This document shows positions 31,120 through 40,733 of a stretch of DNA of 54,600 nucleotides, one piece after another. Position 1 is the first letter of the stretch. Each line of letters begins with the position of its first letter. The notes under the pieces are model-generated. The model had not been told where the DNA came from. It saw nothing but the letters and a program-made list of their open reading frames with translations, and ran no database searches. The translations under genes and the position numbers were made by a program. The stretch comes from SIG589 sp964566175 (GTDB lineage Bacteria; Bacillota; Clostridia; Oscillospirales; Acutalibacteraceae), in contig CAZMHU010000010.1 of assembly GCA_964566175.1 (NCBI GenBank), positions 1 through 54,600 on the forward strand, in the 5' to 3' direction.

Positions 31120-32598
31120 CTACTTTACAATACCCTTCAACTGAGCGTTGTAGTCGTCAACCGCAGCGTCGAACTTAGGAACATAGGAGTCCAAACGGGG
31201 CTGCATCTGTGCGGGTGTAGTGTTTATAATCTGCTGTGCGAATGCACCGTGGATAAGACCGATAGTGTCAGCAGTCATAAATGTAGAAGCGATGTTGGGG
31301 TCTGCCCAAGTCTTCTGACCCTGATACCAAGTGATAACTTCCTTGGTGGTGTCGTCGCCGTAGAAACTGCTCATATCATAGTTATCCTCGTCAAGATAGT
31401 AGCGAAGGAAGAACGGAGCGATATCTGCGTTCTTAGCACCCTTTGCTATACCGTAAGCCTCATACTCACCGCTTGTAGCATAGTATTCAGCCTGACCATC
31501 AACAGCCGGCAACGGAACGCACTTTACAGCGCCGCTCTCACGGAGCTGACGGAAGTAGTTGTGACCGGTACGCATTGACATAGTCTGTGTGATGAGGAAA
31601 AGGAGTTTTCCGCTGTTAAATCCGTCCTGATCAAGCGGCTGTGCATCGTAGAGACCCTCTGCGTTTGCCTGTGCCATATATTTACAGGCTGTGAGGAACT
31701 TCTGATTGTCGATGTTGTGAACGAATGCCTTGCCGTTGAATGCAACCGAGGGAACACCCAAGCAGTCTGCATACTGAAGGTTGGACTGAGAAACACCGTT
31801 GTAACCGTCGCCGGCAGCCTTCAAGAACTTGCGGGCGATTTCGTGCATCTTGTCCCAAGTCCACTCGCCCTTTTTCCAAAGTACATACGGGTCTTCAAGA
31901 CCGTAGTTGTCGATAAGGTTGGTATTGTATGCAACGATACCGTAACCGAGGAACGGAGAGTTAGTGAGGCTTGTGGCATAAACTTTACCGTTAACGGTAT
32001 AGAAACTTTCGGTCTGTTTGTCCCAATGCTTGTCGTTGAAGTTGTAGTTGATGTCCGAAAGGGGCTGTAAAGACTTGATTGTTGTCGGTGTAACACCGTT
32101 ACGGCAACGAATGATGTCGGGGGAGTCGTTTGCGGCAACGCGAGCGGCAACAGCGATGTTATCGCAGTCGTTTGTTACAGTCCACTTAATCTTGATACCG
32201 GTTTCTTTTTCGAAACGTGATACAACTGTCGGTGCCTGCTTAACATAGTTAAGCGGGTTCCAAGAAACAACCTCAATGGTCTTGCCCTTGGCAGAAGCGG
32301 GGATTAAAGCCTTTACTTCTTTCCAAGAAAGGTTGGTTTCTTTATTGGTTGTAGTGTTGCTTGCTGTCTGTCCGCCGGTTGAAGAAGTTGCGGTTGAGGG
32401 GTTTTTGGAAGAAGTGCTTGAAGTATTGGCGGGACTATCCGTACTTCCAGTTTCTCCGCTAACCGTTTCGATTACCTCTACTATGCTGTATTCATAGTCA
32501 GAGTCATCGCCCGAGTCTCCCTTACAGCCTGTAAACAGTGTTGCAATCATACAAACTGCAAGTGCCAAAGAGAGAACTCTTTTAATGCTGATGTTCAT
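31120..32598 (-). CDS. Sugar ABC transporter substrate-binding lipoprotein (family 1)
   Basis: A 492-residue solute-binding protein with a lipobox (TLFTGC, C25) and a Ser/Thr-rich spacer to about residue 90. The family-1 bilobed domain begins at KTIEVVSWNPLNY, with ETGIKIKWTVTNDCDN, NDSPDIIRC and WKKGEWTWDKMHEIARKFL typical of this group. It delivers an oligosaccharide to the permeases encoded just upstream. A 48-codon extension in the open frame is rejected because the ATG at 32598 follows AGGAGG. Ligand unknown. Confidence 0.92.
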   Translation of the reverse strand: MNISIKRVLSLALAVCMIATLFTGCKGDSGDDSDYEYSIVEVIETVSGETGSTDSPANTSSTSSKNPSTATSSTGGQTASNTTTNKETNLSWKEVKALIPASAKGKTIEVVSWNPLNYVKQAPTVVSRFEKETGIKIKWTVTNDCDNIAVAARVAANDSPDIIRCRNGVTPTTIKSLQPLSDINYNFNDKHWDKQTESFYTVNGKVYATSLTNSPFLGYGIVAYNTNLIDNYGLEDPYVLWKKGEWTWDKMHEIARKFLKAAGDGYNGVSQSNLQYADCLGVPSVAFNGKAFVHNIDNQKFLTACKYMAQANAEGLYDAQPLDQDGFNSGKLLFLITQTMSMRTGHNYFRQLRESGAVKCVPLPAVDGQAEYYATSGEYEAYGIAKGAKNADIAPFFLRYYLDEDNYDMSSFYGDDTTKEVITWYQGQKTWADPNIASTFMTADTIGLIHGAFAQQIINTTPAQMQPRLDSYVPKFDAAVDDYNAQLKGIVK

Positions 32599-32648
32599 AT
32601 TTTTTCCTCCTGTTTTTATTATTAATAAACTGTTTTCAAAAAACAGTA

Positions 32649-33629
32649 TTAACCAACTATACCCGTAGAGGCGATACTTGCGATAAAGCGTTTCTGCATA
32701 ACCATATATACCAACAAGAGCGGTAAAACAAACAGCAAGCACGCGGCAAGTGTTGAATCGGTTATAGAAACGTAACTATCAACCTGCTGAACGTAGGTAT
32801 GGAAGTTTGAAAGTTGAACGGCGAGAGTGGGTTTACCCTGCCAATACATCAGTGCCGAATAATAATCGTTCCAGTTCCATATGAGTGAGAAGATGGAAAC
32901 GGTAGTTATTGCAACACCCGATGAGGGGAAAACTATACGCAGATATGTCTTGAGTGAAGAAGCGCCATCAACCCATGCCGCCTCTTCAAGTTCTTTGGGA
33001 AGACCCTTATAAAACTGAATGTATATGTATATAAGGAATCCCGACTTAAGTCCGACACCCAACAGTGCGGGCAACCAAAATGCCCATACCGTTTCAAGAA
33101 GATTAAGTCGCACGTCACTGCCTACTATATTGCCTATCAACGAGAAAATACCGAAAACATCGAAGTGTCGATAGTTTATATAGTTCGGTATGATTATCAT
33201 CGAAACCGGCAAAAGTATGGAGAGGATAAGCATAAATTGCATAAATCCGCGACCTTTGAACTTAAATCGTGCCATTCCGTATGCGGCAAATCCGCAGGAA
33301 ATGACCGATATTCCCGTGCTGACAACCTCTGACAAAATCGTGTTGAAGAATGTCGTTTGATAAGAAAGCGCTTCGAGTGCAACCTTAAAAGGTTCCAGTG
33401 AAAAGGCTTTCGGCACCCATTCAACGGTGGGGTCGAGGTTGTTGATAGGAGAACGCAACGCGTGCGAAATCATATACATAAAGGGATAAAGCAGGATATA
33501 ACTGAAAGCGACAAGGAATATCAAGCGTACGAGTGAAACAATAACAGCAGATGCCTTTTTGTTGACTTTCTCAACCTTTTCTTTGCTAATGCCGTTTATT
33601 GCGTTTTGAGCAGTATCTTTAATTGTCAT
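32649..33629 (-). CDS. Carbohydrate ABC transporter permease, MalG type (set 2)
   Basis: A 326-residue permease with about six membrane helices. The ATPase-docking EAA loop reads ELEEAAWVDGASSLKTYLRI near residue 215, followed by VFPSSGVAI. The cytoplasmic N-terminus is about 25 residues longer than in many MalG-like proteins. The gene begins six bases after its MalF-type partner. Together with the downstream binding protein it forms importer set 2. No ATPase gene accompanies it. Confidence 0.93.
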   Translation of the reverse strand: MTIKDTAQNAINGISKEKVEKVNKKASAVIVSLVRLIFLVAFSYILLYPFMYMISHALRSPINNLDPTVEWVPKAFSLEPFKVALEALSYQTTFFNTILSEVVSTGISVISCGFAAYGMARFKFKGRGFMQFMLILSILLPVSMIIIPNYINYRHFDVFGIFSLIGNIVGSDVRLNLLETVWAFWLPALLGVGLKSGFLIYIYIQFYKGLPKELEEAAWVDGASSLKTYLRIVFPSSGVAITTVSIFSLIWNWNDYYSALMYWQGKPTLAVQLSNFHTYVQQVDSYVSITDSTLAACLLFVLPLLLVYMVMQKRFIASIASTGIVG

Positions 33630-33635
33630 ATTCCA

Positions 33636-34541
33636 TCACTCCCATTTCCTTACGCAATATCTGTTATAGACGAATAGCACCAGACCCATAACAGCACCGA
33701 CGATAACAAAGTATCCCCACAACATTGCCGAACTTCTGTCGTACAACTGACGCTCGAACATCGCCGACGTGATAATTTCCATAACCGGATTGTCAATCGC
33801 GGTAAACAAATCAATCATCGTGTATATGAGCACAAGCGTAATAATGTTACGCAACATCGGAATTTCCATCATCCAAAGCATTTCCCAGCGGCTTGCGCCC
33901 TCAATACGTCCAACCTCGTAAAGTTGCGGGGTGATGCTCTGAAGACCCGACAGGAACAGAAGTGTCGGAACACCGCAACTCCAGATAAGATTGAAGATAT
34001 TGCTCAAATAGGTCGAGAACAGATTGGAAATCGCATCCGGCAGGTTCAAGTTTGCCAAAATTGCGGTAAAGTCTATCATCTGACCGTAATTCATTTCCTG
34101 TCCGCTTGTGGCGGTGAAGAGCGGCAAGTTTACAACCGAACTCTTGAGTATTGTCATTACAACCGAGTTTGCCAAAATTACCGGAAGGAAGAAGATAAGT
34201 CTGAAAGCCAATCTGCCGCGGAACTTGCCGTTCAATACCAGAGCCAAGAAAAGGCTGAGGGCGATAACAATCGGCAACGAAACCAAAAGGTTTACAACCG
34301 CGTCACGCAGACAGTCAACATACTGTGCGTCCTCGGTGAGCAAATACTTAAAATGTTTGAGTCCTTGAAAGGAAATTTTAAGACCTTCATTTTCCAAAGC
34401 AACGTCGGAAAACGAATATAAAATCGAACTAAACAACGGAACTATGAAGAAAAGGAGCATTCCGATTATCCAGTGTAGCGAGAAGAACAAACCATTTCTG
34501 TTTCTTCTTGCCAACAAACTTTTTTGTTTACCTTTACGCAC
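33636..34541 (-). CDS. Sugar ABC transporter permease, MalF type (set 2)
   Basis: A 301-residue permease with six predicted helices and the EAA loop QLYEVGRIEGASRWEMLWM near residue 210, a variant with EVGRIEGA in place of EAAxIDGA. It carries a periplasm-side insert of about 50 residues between helices 3 and 4. The start is GTG at 34541, eight bases inside the upstream lipoprotein gene, so translation is coupled. Confidence 0.92.
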   Translation of the reverse strand: MRKGKQKSLLARRNRNGLFFSLHWIIGMLLFFIVPLFSSILYSFSDVALENEGLKISFQGLKHFKYLLTEDAQYVDCLRDAVVNLLVSLPIVIALSLFLALVLNGKFRGRLAFRLIFFLPVILANSVVMTILKSSVVNLPLFTATSGQEMNYGQMIDFTAILANLNLPDAISNLFSTYLSNIFNLIWSCGVPTLLFLSGLQSITPQLYEVGRIEGASRWEMLWMMEIPMLRNIITLVLIYTMIDLFTAIDNPVMEIITSAMFERQLYDRSSAMLWGYFVIVGAVMGLVLFVYNRYCVRKWE

Positions 34542-36759
34542 CTTGCTTCACCCCGTTCTCTGTATAGAAAAATGATTTTGCGTCTATCGTGCCTGCCGGC
34601 GTTTCAAGCGCACTGTCGGTCTTGTTGGTATATGCGGTTATTCCATTATCGAAAACCGTTTCGGTCAAACCGTTATCATAAGCCGTAAATCCGACAATTT
34701 TCGCATCCGAAACCTTGCTGTAGTAATCGGAATACTTGTTTACCGTTTCAACTACCAAATCTTTCTTATATTCATACTGTGAAGAATAAAGGAAATCGTG
34801 GTAGCCATAGGAATAACTCAAATCGTGATTTTTAATCAACGTAAAGCCTAAACCTACGCCTGTCTCAAGGGAAGACAATATCTCGCTCTCAACATCTGAT
34901 GCGAGGTTTACCGATTGTGAATACATCGGTACATAACCCTTGAATACCATTTGATAAAACGGAACGTACTTATCAATGTTATCTGTGCCGTTTCCGACGG
35001 TCTGAACCTCGAAAACAGTATCGGAGAGTACCGCCGCATAATCATTGGCGGCTGTCGATGCAAATGCAGCACCGCTGTCTTTGATTTTCTGTATGCTTTC
35101 TTTGACAACGCTGTCTATATTCGCTTTTGCATAACTCTTTGTATCCGAATAATCGGAATACGCCGATGAAGAAAGACTCGCAAGGCTGTAGCCCGAAATA
35201 TCGTACTTATCGGTCTTCTTGAGAAGTTTATCGGTGAGTTCGGAGATGAACTTCTGCTTAACAATATAGAATGCGCCTTCTTTTTTGTCGTAATCTCCTG
35301 TCGCGTGGTCGTGCTTATATACGAGGGATTTACGCATTGTAGCGCTCTTTGCGCCGTCCGAAAGGGTTGAAATACCCATACCGGACTTTTGATAAAACAT
35401 CAAATCGAAATCCACAAAAAGCGGAATTCCGCTTTCCTTTGCAAAAGAGTTAAGGCTCTTGAAGCCATTTCCGCTCTTGCTCGCGAATTTGAACTCGCCT
35501 GCTATTTTCTGATTATCAACGCCCGCCGCACCGTAACCGACGAGTTGTACCGCAGGGGTACTGCCGGTTGCATCGACAAGTTCGCTCAGCATACTCTCAG
35601 CCTCGCTGAATGTTGTCAGGCTCTTGACTACCGTTACGGGCATTCCGAGTCTTAAAATATCCTGTTCGATATTACCGATAAATCTTATTCCGTACGGATT
35701 TTGTGCTACTTCCGACTTTTCCATACCGTTTTTGATAAGATAATTGCGGTAGCAGTCTGCCATACCGTTATAATCGGACTTTTCGCCTTCAAGCGGATAG
35801 TATCCGATTACGGTCTTCGAATCGGCGATGTTGTCCGATGTGAGCGTTGTGATAGATGTCGAAGAAATTCCGACACTGCTGTAAACGTCATAACCGCGTG
35901 TATAAACCGTGGCACAAACGTTTGAGTAGCCGGTCTTCTGACTTCCCGCCTCAGCCGATATTGTAACCGTACCGGGCGAATTCTCAACTATTCCGAAGAG
36001 AGCACTGTTGTTGTCTTTAGCGGCGAATACCGGAAGACGAACGCTTTCCTGATCGTAAAGTCTTTCAATCAAAGTCTGTGCAATATCGTCACCGTAAACC
36101 TGCTGACTGTACGAACGTGTTCCGTCGGCGTTTTCATCGGTATTCATCAAACCGCCTGTTCCCGAGGGAACAAACAAATATCCGTCCTCGCCGTTGGGAA
36201 CCGAGCAAAGCATCGGAGCAACGTCGATTTTCAAAAGTTTGTAATTGTCAGCCTCTGCAACGCGGGAATTGTCAACGGTAATCTCAAGCGAATCGTCACG
36301 AAGTATATAAGTGATAGGAACGGAAATCTTGTAATCATCAAAATAGAAGATCATTTCCAAACCGCCGTCAACCTTTTTACACTCGTAATTTCCCGAGGTT
36401 ATACAGGCTGAATAGGATTGCTTGGTATTGAGCGAACGATCGCTCACACCGGCCACTGTAACACTTATCGGAGAACTCAAAAGTGCTGTAGTTTCGCCCT
36501 CTTGATACGCTTTATAAGGCGTTGTTCCCCAAACCTTTCCGGACTCTTTGGAACGGAGCATTACGCAAGCATTCTCACTGTCCCACTCAAGTTCGAGAGT
36601 GCTGTTGGAGGCAACAATTTGTGAATCGATAACCTCCATAGTGTCAGGCAGAGAATATTCCTCCGCAACGTTTTCCTGCTTGCCGCAGCCCGCAGCGAAA
36701 GAGGCAATAAGTGAAAGCATAAGTAAATATGCTGTTAATCGGCAAATTACTTTTTTCAC
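34534..36759 (-). CDS. DUF5696-like lipoprotein
   Basis: A 741-residue exported lipoprotein (SFAAGC, C25). A beta-rich N-terminal half (about 45-330) reads like a galactose-mutarotase-type sandwich: LELEWDSENACVMLRSKESG, then GYLFVPSGTGG near residue 190. The C-terminal half (about 340-720) looks like a TIM barrel, with PLFVDFDLMFYQ near 450 and YVPMYSQSVNL near 625. I recall such proteins as DUF5696, often beside YIP1-family and sugar ABC genes; no activity is assigned. The layout resembles a retaining glycosidase, but no catalytic pair is certain. The GTG start overlaps the YIP1 gene stop (GTGA). Confidence 0.72.
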   Translation of the reverse strand: MKKVICRLTAYLLMLSLIASFAAGCGKQENVAEEYSLPDTMEVIDSQIVASNSTLELEWDSENACVMLRSKESGKVWGTTPYKAYQEGETTALLSSPISVTVAGVSDRSLNTKQSYSACITSGNYECKKVDGGLEMIFYFDDYKISVPITYILRDDSLEITVDNSRVAEADNYKLLKIDVAPMLCSVPNGEDGYLFVPSGTGGLMNTDENADGTRSYSQQVYGDDIAQTLIERLYDQESVRLPVFAAKDNNSALFGIVENSPGTVTISAEAGSQKTGYSNVCATVYTRGYDVYSSVGISSTSITTLTSDNIADSKTVIGYYPLEGEKSDYNGMADCYRNYLIKNGMEKSEVAQNPYGIRFIGNIEQDILRLGMPVTVVKSLTTFSEAESMLSELVDATGSTPAVQLVGYGAAGVDNQKIAGEFKFASKSGNGFKSLNSFAKESGIPLFVDFDLMFYQKSGMGISTLSDGAKSATMRKSLVYKHDHATGDYDKKEGAFYIVKQKFISELTDKLLKKTDKYDISGYSLASLSSSAYSDYSDTKSYAKANIDSVVKESIQKIKDSGAAFASTAANDYAAVLSDTVFEVQTVGNGTDNIDKYVPFYQMVFKGYVPMYSQSVNLASDVESEILSSLETGVGLGFTLIKNHDLSYSYGYHDFLYSSQYEYKKDLVVETVNKYSDYYSKVSDAKIVGFTAYDNGLTETVFDNGITAYTNKTDSALETPAGTIDAKSFFYTENGVKQGA

Positions 36760-38888
36760 CTGTATAACACCTCCATATAAATTGTGTAGAAGAAGTTACC
36801 GAACTGCTGTAACAGGATAACAACCATGAAAATTATAAATACTACAAGGATCATCAAGAAAACGGTAATAATAGTTGTGAAAACAAGTTTGCCGAAACCG
36901 TATTCCTGAACCGTCATAATGGCAATACAAAGAATATATGCCGTGAACAAGAGCGCTATTGTCGACAGACCGGTCAAAAACGCGCTGTCGTCATAACCCA
37001 AACAATACGAAAGCACAACATAAAGAATGTTGTAAACTATCATCGGGAGCATACTGTATGTAGATACAATAAATATCTCTTTAAGCGAACCTTTACCCGA
37101 CATAAGCGTACTTGTCAACCAGTTTGCAACCGACCACAGAACAATAAGTCCTATTGTTGTCGCAATGGTATAAAGAACGTTGTAATTTGTCGCGTCGGCT
37201 GTGCGATAAAGGAAACTACTGCAGGTCATCTTGAGGTTCGATGTTATCGTAAACAACAAGAGAAGTATAATCGCATACAGCATTGAACCCTGTTTTTTAT
37301 ACTTAATGTCACCGAAAGCGGCAAAGGGATGCGCTATTGTACTGAACATAGTATGCAGTTTTACGTTCTTGATAAGCGGAGTCTCGCGCTTTTTGATTTT
37401 AATCAAAAATACGATAAGTCCGACCACAAGTGCAACACCGAGCATAAATATCCAAACGAAGTTATCTTGTATAAATTTGTTTCGGATATGGCTGTATGAC
37501 ATATCATAGGTTGAATAGTCATACGCTTCTTTGGCATAGTCTGCCGCAAGTTTGTATTCACCCTCGGCATAATACGCCTTTGCAAGACCTCTGTAAGCAT
37601 ACTGACAGTTTTGATCAAGAGCGTATATTTCTTCCCAAAGCGGCTTTGCCTCTTCATAGTTACCGCTGCGGTAAAGAATTTGCGCCTGTTGAAGTTTTTT
37701 ACCGAAATCGTTTACTTCAAAAACGGTAATGCTCTGAGTTTCGGCATCGGCAACAAAAACTCTGTCGCCCAAAAGAGAGAGAGAAACGGGATTTTTGAAA
37801 GTTCCGCTTTCACCACCCTTGCCTGTTCCGCCGCCGAAAGTACCCATAAGGTTGCAGTCTTGGTCAAAGACGTAAGCAAGACCTGTAACCTGGTCAAGCG
37901 TGAATATATAACCCGCCTGATTAACATCAATAGCAACAAGGTTTTGCAAACGGTAAAGACCGGTAGCCTTTTTATAGGTGTTTGTTTCCAAGAAATTATA
38001 ACTGCTTGATGCGTCGGATGAGCCGTCTGCCTTTCTCTTCTGAAGAATGCTACTGCCGCCCGGACTCATCATGGAAACCTGACCCTTGCCGTTGTTCGAG
38101 TTGTATGTCGAAAGCATTCCGGTACAAGAATAGATATATCCGTTTTCATCAACAGCCAAATCGACAAAAGCCGTAGGCAATACTCTTGTTTGCTTTGCTT
38201 TTTTCGCGTTGGTGCTTGTCAGCAATTCCCAAAGTTTTCCGAGTGTATCAAGCACGGAATAAGAAACTGTGTTTGCGCCGTAAAAACTCGTAAATTCAAA
38301 AGAGGAATTGAAAACCAGTGCACCGTAATATGAGCCTTGGCTCAAAACATAATAGTTGCCGTCGTTATCTTCTACGATTGAACCGGGTGTGAAGACAAAA
38401 TCATCGGGAATAAGGTCGGCTTCCGGCTTGTCGATAATTCTCGTAACGACACCGTCGTTTCCGATAATCAATATTCTCGAATTTTCACTGTCGGAAACAA
38501 AAATGTTTCCTTTTTTGTCCGCATACACACCGAGAGCACCCTTGAACGACACCGGCTGACCGTCGGAATCGATAACAGCCAACTCTCTGTCAAAGGTGTA
38601 ATCGCTGTTAACAACATAAAGTTTGGAAGCACCGCCGCAAAGAACATATACTTTGCCGTCATCGGTGCAGTATATGTCTGTAAGACCGTCGAATGGATCT
38701 TGCAAACCGAGGTCAGATGCTTTAATCGTCTTAACTGAATCGTAAATGTTTCTTCCCGAAACGGTCAAAACCGAATCGTTCGTTTCCAAGCGGGAGAAGG
38801 ACTGATTGGATGCCGCCTGAATATTTACCGATAAAAGAAGAATCAAAGTGAGACAAACAACTAATATTCGTAATATTTGCTTTTTCAT
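36756..38888 (-). CDS. Beta-propeller/TPR/YIP1 membrane protein
   Basis: A 710-residue fusion. A signal peptide is followed by an NHL-like beta-propeller (about 45-405) built from DGKVYVLCGG, KGNIFVSDSENSRIL, DGNYYVLSQG, ENGYIYSCTG and AGYIFTLDQ blades. Next are one or two TPR-like helical hairpins (about 405-475; QAQILYRSGNYEEAKPLWEE) and a membrane helix (about 490-510). A C-terminal YIP1-type domain with about five helices (about 540-700) follows, beginning HPFAAFGDIKYKKQGS. The propeller and TPR lie outside, the YIP1 part in the membrane. Position between two importer sets suggests a sensing or scaffold role for sugar uptake (inference). Confidence 0.8.
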   Translation of the reverse strand: MKKQILRILVVCLTLILLLSVNIQAASNQSFSRLETNDSVLTVSGRNIYDSVKTIKASDLGLQDPFDGLTDIYCTDDGKVYVLCGGASKLYVVNSDYTFDRELAVIDSDGQPVSFKGALGVYADKKGNIFVSDSENSRILIIGNDGVVTRIIDKPEADLIPDDFVFTPGSIVEDNDGNYYVLSQGSYYGALVFNSSFEFTSFYGANTVSYSVLDTLGKLWELLTSTNAKKAKQTRVLPTAFVDLAVDENGYIYSCTGMLSTYNSNNGKGQVSMMSPGGSSILQKRKADGSSDASSSYNFLETNTYKKATGLYRLQNLVAIDVNQAGYIFTLDQVTGLAYVFDQDCNLMGTFGGGTGKGGESGTFKNPVSLSLLGDRVFVADAETQSITVFEVNDFGKKLQQAQILYRSGNYEEAKPLWEEIYALDQNCQYAYRGLAKAYYAEGEYKLAADYAKEAYDYSTYDMSYSHIRNKFIQDNFVWIFMLGVALVVGLIVFLIKIKKRETPLIKNVKLHTMFSTIAHPFAAFGDIKYKKQGSMLYAIILLLLFTITSNLKMTCSSFLYRTADATNYNVLYTIATTIGLIVLWSVANWLTSTLMSGKGSLKEIFIVSTYSMLPMIVYNILYVVLSYCLGYDDSAFLTGLSTIALLFTAYILCIAIMTVQEYGFGKLVFTTIITVFLMILVVFIIFMVVILLQQFGNFFYTIYMEVLYR

Positions 38889-38904
38889 TATTTCTCCACC
38901 CGCC

Positions 38905-39795
38905 TCATTCTTTAATACCGGAACTGCTCATAGTCTCAACAACATTGCTCTGTGTGAACCAGAATACAAGGATTGGCGGTATCATAAGTAATACCGTTGC
39001 CGCCATAGCACTTCCGGCTCTCGCTATACCGCCTGCGGTAAGCGAAGACATAATCTGTGGCAATGTTTTAAGTTCTTCACTGAATATCGTTCCGCTCGGT
39101 ACAATAGACCACATATCTCTGAACGAAAACAGGAAAAGTGTCAACCATGCCGGTTTTACGAGCGGCATAACAATTTGGAAATATATTCTGAAAATTGTTG
39201 CGCCGTCAATCTTTGCAGCCTCCAAAAGTGCATCCGGCACACTCGCATCGATATACTGTTTCATAAGGAAACAACCCATTGCCGAAGGAATGGCGGGCAA
39301 TATATATACCCAATATGTATCGATAATGCGTGTTGTGCTGAAAATCAAATACTGCGGAATGCCCAAAGTATAGGAGTTGTAAAGCAATGCCGACTGTACT
39401 ATGAAAAACATTACGCCTTTAAACTTCAACTTTGACTTAGAAAATGCGAAAGCCGCCATCGAAGCAACAATAATGTGTGAAATTGTAGAAACAACCGCTA
39501 CGAAAATGCTGTTAAAAACATATCTTGAAACCGGCACTCTCAAAGATGAAAGCAAACTCGGCAGGATTGAATAGTTTTTAAGAGAAGGTCTCGATACCCA
39601 AAATCTCGGCGGAAAAACAAGAAGTTCTTCAAGAGGTTTCAGCGATGTTATAACGCAGTAAAACAACGGAAAAACCGAAAACAAACCGAAAAGTGTCAAA
39701 AAGACGAAGAACAGGACGTTTCCGGCTTTTGAACGGGTATATCTTTTATATTGGGAATTTTTACTTACCCGAATTTTTTTAACATTAGTGCTCAT
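38905..39795 (-). CDS. Carbohydrate ABC transporter permease, MalG type (set 1)
   Basis: A 296-residue permease with six predicted helices and the EAA loop DALLEAAKIDGATIFRIYFQI (read as DALLEAAKIDGAT, IFRIYFQI) near residue 190, followed by VMPLVKPAW. The basic N-terminus (KKIRVSKNSQYKRYTRSK) is cytoplasmic. It lies 11 bases after its MalF partner. It belongs to importer set 1 with the 907-residue binding protein. Confidence 0.93.
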   Translation of the reverse strand: MSTNVKKIRVSKNSQYKRYTRSKAGNVLFFVFLTLFGLFSVFPLFYCVITSLKPLEELLVFPPRFWVSRPSLKNYSILPSLLSSLRVPVSRYVFNSIFVAVVSTISHIIVASMAAFAFSKSKLKFKGVMFFIVQSALLYNSYTLGIPQYLIFSTTRIIDTYWVYILPAIPSAMGCFLMKQYIDASVPDALLEAAKIDGATIFRIYFQIVMPLVKPAWLTLFLFSFRDMWSIVPSGTIFSEELKTLPQIMSSLTAGGIARAGSAMAATVLLMIPPILVFWFTQSNVVETMSSSGIKE

Positions 39796-39806
39796 TATTC
39801 AGGTCC

Positions 39807-40733
39807 TCACTTTCCCAACAAATTTAAAAGATTACCGACGACAACTCTTACAAAGAGCATCATCAAGAACAAAATAACTGATATTGCGGACGCATATCCG
39901 AACTCGTAACGCATTGTACCGATATCGGTCAAATAGGTTACGATGGTATCAACTGAGTTGTCAACGCTCGGATAACCCGCAAGTGCGGTAACAACAGCAC
40001 CTATTGAAAAACTTGACTGTATCTGCATAACCGCGCCGAACAAAAGTATGCTCTTCATCGACGGAAGAGTTATATACCAAAGTTCCTGCCAACGGTTGCG
40101 AATTCCGTCAATTGAACCTGCCTCATACATTTCGTGGCTAACATTCTGTATACCGGAAATATTCGACAGGAATGAAACGCCCATACTCATCCAAAGTTGA
40201 ACGATTAATATAATCGCCATATTGTAATTTACATCTTTGAACCAAACAATCGGGTCGTTTACAAGGCCCAAACTCAAAAGCAAACTGTTTACATAACCGT
40301 TGCTGTCGCCGCTGAACGCAATCTGCCATATGTAATATGCGTTTCCGACCAAGGCGGGCGCATAAAACAGGAATGATAAGAAGGTACGGACTATGGGCTT
40401 AAATTCGCTTATAGCCCAAGCCAAAACAAAGGATATGATAAAACTGAGCGGGCCGGTTATAACAGCCATTATCAGCGTGTTCTTCAAAACGATGAAGAAA
40501 GTTTTATCGCCTGTGAACATACGCAGATAATTTCCGAGTCCCGTCCAAATCGGAAGGGATACCATGTCATAATCGAAGAAACTTAAAACGAGTGATGACA
40601 ATATGGGAAGGATTGTAAACACAAAGAACAAAAACATAAACGGGAAAAGCAACACGCCGTATGAAACATTTTCACTCAGCACGAACTTTTTACCGGTACG
40701 TTTTAATTTAACGGGTTTATTAGCGGTTTTCAT
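39807..40733 (-). CDS. Sugar ABC transporter permease, MalF type (set 1)
   Basis: A 308-residue permease with six predicted helices. Typical features are LLFPFMFLFFVFTILP near the start, the DYDMVSLPIWTGLGNYLRMF segment before helix 2, and the EAA loop EMYEAGSIDGIRNRWQELWYI near residue 220 (read as EMYEAGSIDG, IRNRWQELWYI). It overlaps the binding-protein gene by 14 bases. Confidence 0.93.
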   Translation of the reverse strand: MKTANKPVKLKRTGKKFVLSENVSYGVLLFPFMFLFFVFTILPILSSLVLSFFDYDMVSLPIWTGLGNYLRMFTGDKTFFIVLKNTLIMAVITGPLSFIISFVLAWAISEFKPIVRTFLSFLFYAPALVGNAYYIWQIAFSGDSNGYVNSLLLSLGLVNDPIVWFKDVNYNMAIILIVQLWMSMGVSFLSNISGIQNVSHEMYEAGSIDGIRNRWQELWYITLPSMKSILLFGAVMQIQSSFSIGAVVTALAGYPSVDNSVDTIVTYLTDIGTMRYEFGYASAISVILFLMMLFVRVVVGNLLNLLGK

